From contig CABIWW010000002.1 in assembly GCA_902362435.1 (NCBI GenBank), positions 1-64,000 on the forward strand: a stretch of 64,000 nucleotides of DNA, read 5' to 3'. Positions within the stretch are counted from its first letter, which is position 1, and each line of letters starts with the position of its first letter. The position numbers were made by a program, and so were the translations under genes. This DNA comes from Eubacteriaceae bacterium. GTDB taxonomy: Bacteria; Bacillota; Clostridia; Peptostreptococcales; Anaerovoracaceae. The notes beneath the pieces were generated by a model. The model was not told where the DNA came from. It made no database searches and saw nothing but the letters and a program-made list of their open reading frames with translations. Shown here piece by piece: positions 62,366-64,000 of the stretch.

Positions 62366-63592
62366 TTAGTTGGCTTTTACTACTGTGTAGTAAGTATCTT
62401 CACCTTTTGCTTCTTTAACTACTTTGTAACCATCTGCTACGAAGTTAGTCCCAGCTCCTTCCGCAGAGTTATTGGAAGGGTCGAAGTTAATGAATGTACC
62501 ACCCTTTATGATAACTTTTGCAGTTCCATTTTTGTAAGCGGCGTCAACGCAGTTGATCAGGAAATTGTATCCATACGGATCACCAAACGGCTCACATGCA
62601 AATGTCCCGCCATTGATTGTCAGCGTACCTTCCTGTACCTGAACTGCAGTGCCACCGCCGTAATAGTATCCATTATTGATAATCAGGTTAGCACCATTGC
62701 GAACGTTGATTCCGTATCCACCATTCACACCTGTGTCTATACCACCGTTTTTAGTTGCATTAATCGTAGTATCTGCATCAACAATCAATGCGCAGAAATT
62801 TTTGCCGTTATTTCCCATGTTATCCGGGCTGATGATTTTTGCATCCAGATTCAGTGTCGTCGGGTTCGAAATGATTATACGAGCATCTGCAGTATCTTCA
62901 CTATTATTAGTCTTGATATCCTTTGTTACAGAAACAGTACCACCATTACTCAGTGATTCTTTCAGCTCAGCAACTGACTTCACTGGATAAGTCGCACTCT
63001 TATCATATGTATTGTTGAAGCTGTCATTCTCTACTGTATCCTGCGTTGCGTAAACAGTAATGCTGATACCTTCGATGGACAGTCCCTGATATTCATTCCC
63101 TGCGGATTCCTGCATATGTCCCTGAATAGTCATCGCAGCTGATTCTGCTTTAGCAGTCAGTGATTTTTCAGCATCTAATTCGCCACCATCAATAGTCCAG
63201 TTAATAACTTCGTTCAGCTTCTTATCGCCCTCGATACCTGTCACTTCCAGTTTGTACTTCAGCGCCAGGTTACCGTTATTCACAACTTTAATCTTCGGTA
63301 GTTTATAAGTACATCCCGGTTCCCAAAGGATATCTGCATTTTCGACTAAACTTCCATTTGCTTGTTTCTGTAAAAACTTCAGCGTCTGTCCTTCTGCATC
63401 ATTCCAAGTAGTTCCATCATCTGTCGAATACAGTAACTGCACATCCAGATTTCCCGCCTGGATTTTGTTCACACCTGTGCTTGCAGTGTCCGTGAACCAT
63501 GCGAATGTCGTTCCGATCAGCAGTACTATGCATAAGAATAACGCAAAGAGACTGCCTCGCAACGCTTTTTTAGTCTTTGTGCTTTCGTTCAT
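62366..63592 (-). CDS. SipW-dependent secreted surface protein, paralogue 4
   Basis: A 408-residue member with the shared N-terminus and TTFAWFTDTAS motif, ILWEPGCTYKLPKIKVVNNG, the AGNEYQGLSIEGISITVYAT block and a beta-solenoid C-terminal half (ATKNGGIDTGVNGG, NLIINNGYYYGGGTAVQV, GTLTINGGTF) ending DTYYTVVKAN. Leader AGGAAATGGAGCA before the ATG. Its last 60 residues are almost the same as those of the partial paralogue at 63786, and the downstream spacers of the two genes match, so gene plus spacer seems to have been duplicated as one unit. Confidence 0.85.
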   Translation of the reverse strand: MNESTKTKKALRGSLFALFLCIVLLIGTTFAWFTDTASTGVNKIQAGNLDVQLLYSTDDGTTWNDAEGQTLKFLQKQANGSLVENADILWEPGCTYKLPKIKVVNNGNLALKYKLEVTGIEGDKKLNEVINWTIDGGELDAEKSLTAKAESAAMTIQGHMQESAGNEYQGLSIEGISITVYATQDTVENDSFNNTYDKSATYPVKSVAELKESLSNGGTVSVTKDIKTNNSEDTADARIIISNPTTLNLDAKIISPDNMGNNGKNFCALIVDADTTINATKNGGIDTGVNGGYGINVRNGANLIINNGYYYGGGTAVQVQEGTLTINGGTFACEPFGDPYGYNFLINCVDAAYKNGTAKVIIKGGTFINFDPSNNSAEGAGTNFVADGYKVVKEAKGEDTYYTVVKAN

Positions 63593-63671
63593 TGCTCCAT
63601 TTCCTTTCTGCTTCTCAATGATTGAATTAATATGATCGCTCCAAATCCCATTACTGCCTTAATTCCAATTC

Positions 63672-63750
63672 GGAAAGTAAAGAGCACTGTATCACATATC
63701 ATATGCATCAATAGAATGCCCTTTACTTTCCGCTCACCGGACGGTGAGCG
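63672..63750. repeat. Double-hairpin spacer, copy 3
   Basis: GGAAAGTAAAG (63672-63682) with CTTTACTTTCC (63721-63731), then CGCTCACC-GGAC-GGTGAGCG (63731-63750) and the same GAAGATTTAAATAAATA run up to the stop of the next gene as in copy 2. Confidence 0.75.
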
Positions 63751-63785
63751 GAAGATTTAAATAAATAGTACTTAAATCTCAATAA

Positions 63786-64000
63786 CTAGTTGGCTTTTAC
63801 TACTGTGTAGTAAGTGTCATTGCCCTTTACTTCAGATTTTACTGTGTAGCCAGATGCCAAGAAGTTAGTATCTTTACCTTCTGCCTGACAGTCTGCCGGG
63901 TTAAAGTTGATGAAAGTACCGCCCTTAACTATGATCTTGGCAGTTCCATTAGCGCGGTTTGCATCATAACAGTTCAATACGAATTCATCTGCCTTGGCTG
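63786..64000 (-). CDS. SipW-dependent secreted surface protein, paralogue 5 (C-terminal part only)
   Basis: The last 71 codons of another paralogue; its start lies beyond the window. Visible protein: AKADEFVLNCYDANRANGTA, KIIVKGGTFINFNPAD, then SGYTVKSEVKGNDTYYTVV, matching paralogues 3 and 4. The array therefore extends past 64000. Confidence 0.85.
   Translation of the reverse strand, partial: AKADEFVLNCYDANRANGTAKIIVKGGTFINFNPADCQAEGKDTNFLASGYTVKSEVKGNDTYYTVVKAN

Overview
The window reads as chromosomal DNA of an anaerobic, Gram-positive Clostridia-type Firmicute of moderate GC. Signs of this are the sigH/rlmB/mrnC/cysS/cysE cluster, FabK-type fatty acid synthesis, oxygen-independent ThiH, a flavodiiron protein, AddB and ER-type (SipW) signal peptidase surface proteins. 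A family of the Anaerovoracaceae/Eubacteriales kind is possible, but this is only an inference from gene content. No phage, transposase, CRISPR array or rRNA was seen. Nearly all genes lie on the minus strand, so operons read from high to low coordinates.

Layout. 1-5.9 kb: tuf (partial), tRNA-Thr, and the housekeeping operon cysE-cysS-mrnC-thyA-folA-rlmB-sigH, with thymidylate/folate genes inserted in the classic cluster. 6-9.5 kb: an M23/G5 cell-wall peptidase, a DJ-1 and PHP pair, and apt. 9.7-15.8 kb: a guanine-riboswitch-controlled nucleoside ABC importer (nupNOPQ) and xpt, which together with apt form a purine salvage block. 15.8-21.7 kb: a DivIVA-like coiled-coil protein, a KEK-repeat membrane protein, a secreted metallo-beta-lactamase-fold lipoprotein, two small unknowns and a membrane-anchored Ntn-hydrolase-like protein. 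22-25.6 kb: tRNA-Ala and an overlapping pair, an acyl-CoA dehydrogenase-EtfA-rubredoxin fusion plus a flavodiiron protein, which looks like a route from acyl-CoA to O2. 26-30.4 kb: tRNA-Thr and addB (without addA). 30.5-36.5 kb: the fatty acid operon fabK-fabD-fabG-fabF-fabZ, ending in a MarR/FabK-like fusion, with a FabT-like operator at its promoter. 37-46 kb: ppaX-like, tex, prfB (with +1 frameshift), secA and a CNNM transporter. 46-51.8 kb: a TPP-riboswitch-controlled thiamine operon thiS-F-G-H-tenI-thiE-thiD. 51.9-53.3 kb: a fluoride channel and an EamA exporter. 53.4-64 kb: a SipW signal peptidase and at least seven SipW-type secreted proteins, five of them close paralogues in an array that runs off the window.

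The intergenic DNA is unusually structured. It carries (i) two 304-305-bp elements with three constant-spacing hairpins and covarying terminal arms, (ii) a mini-hairpin repeat placed directly before the Shine-Dalgarno sequence of three unrelated genes, (iii) a TACCAA/TTGGTA palindrome family, (iv) GGAAATAT palindromes, (v) a 165-bp duplication that includes the last codons of secA, and (vi) hairpin spacers within the SipW array.

The strongest candidates for something new are the MarR/flavoprotein fusion with its operator, the triple acyl-CoA dehydrogenase fusion next to the flavodiiron protein, and the two dispersed repeat families.
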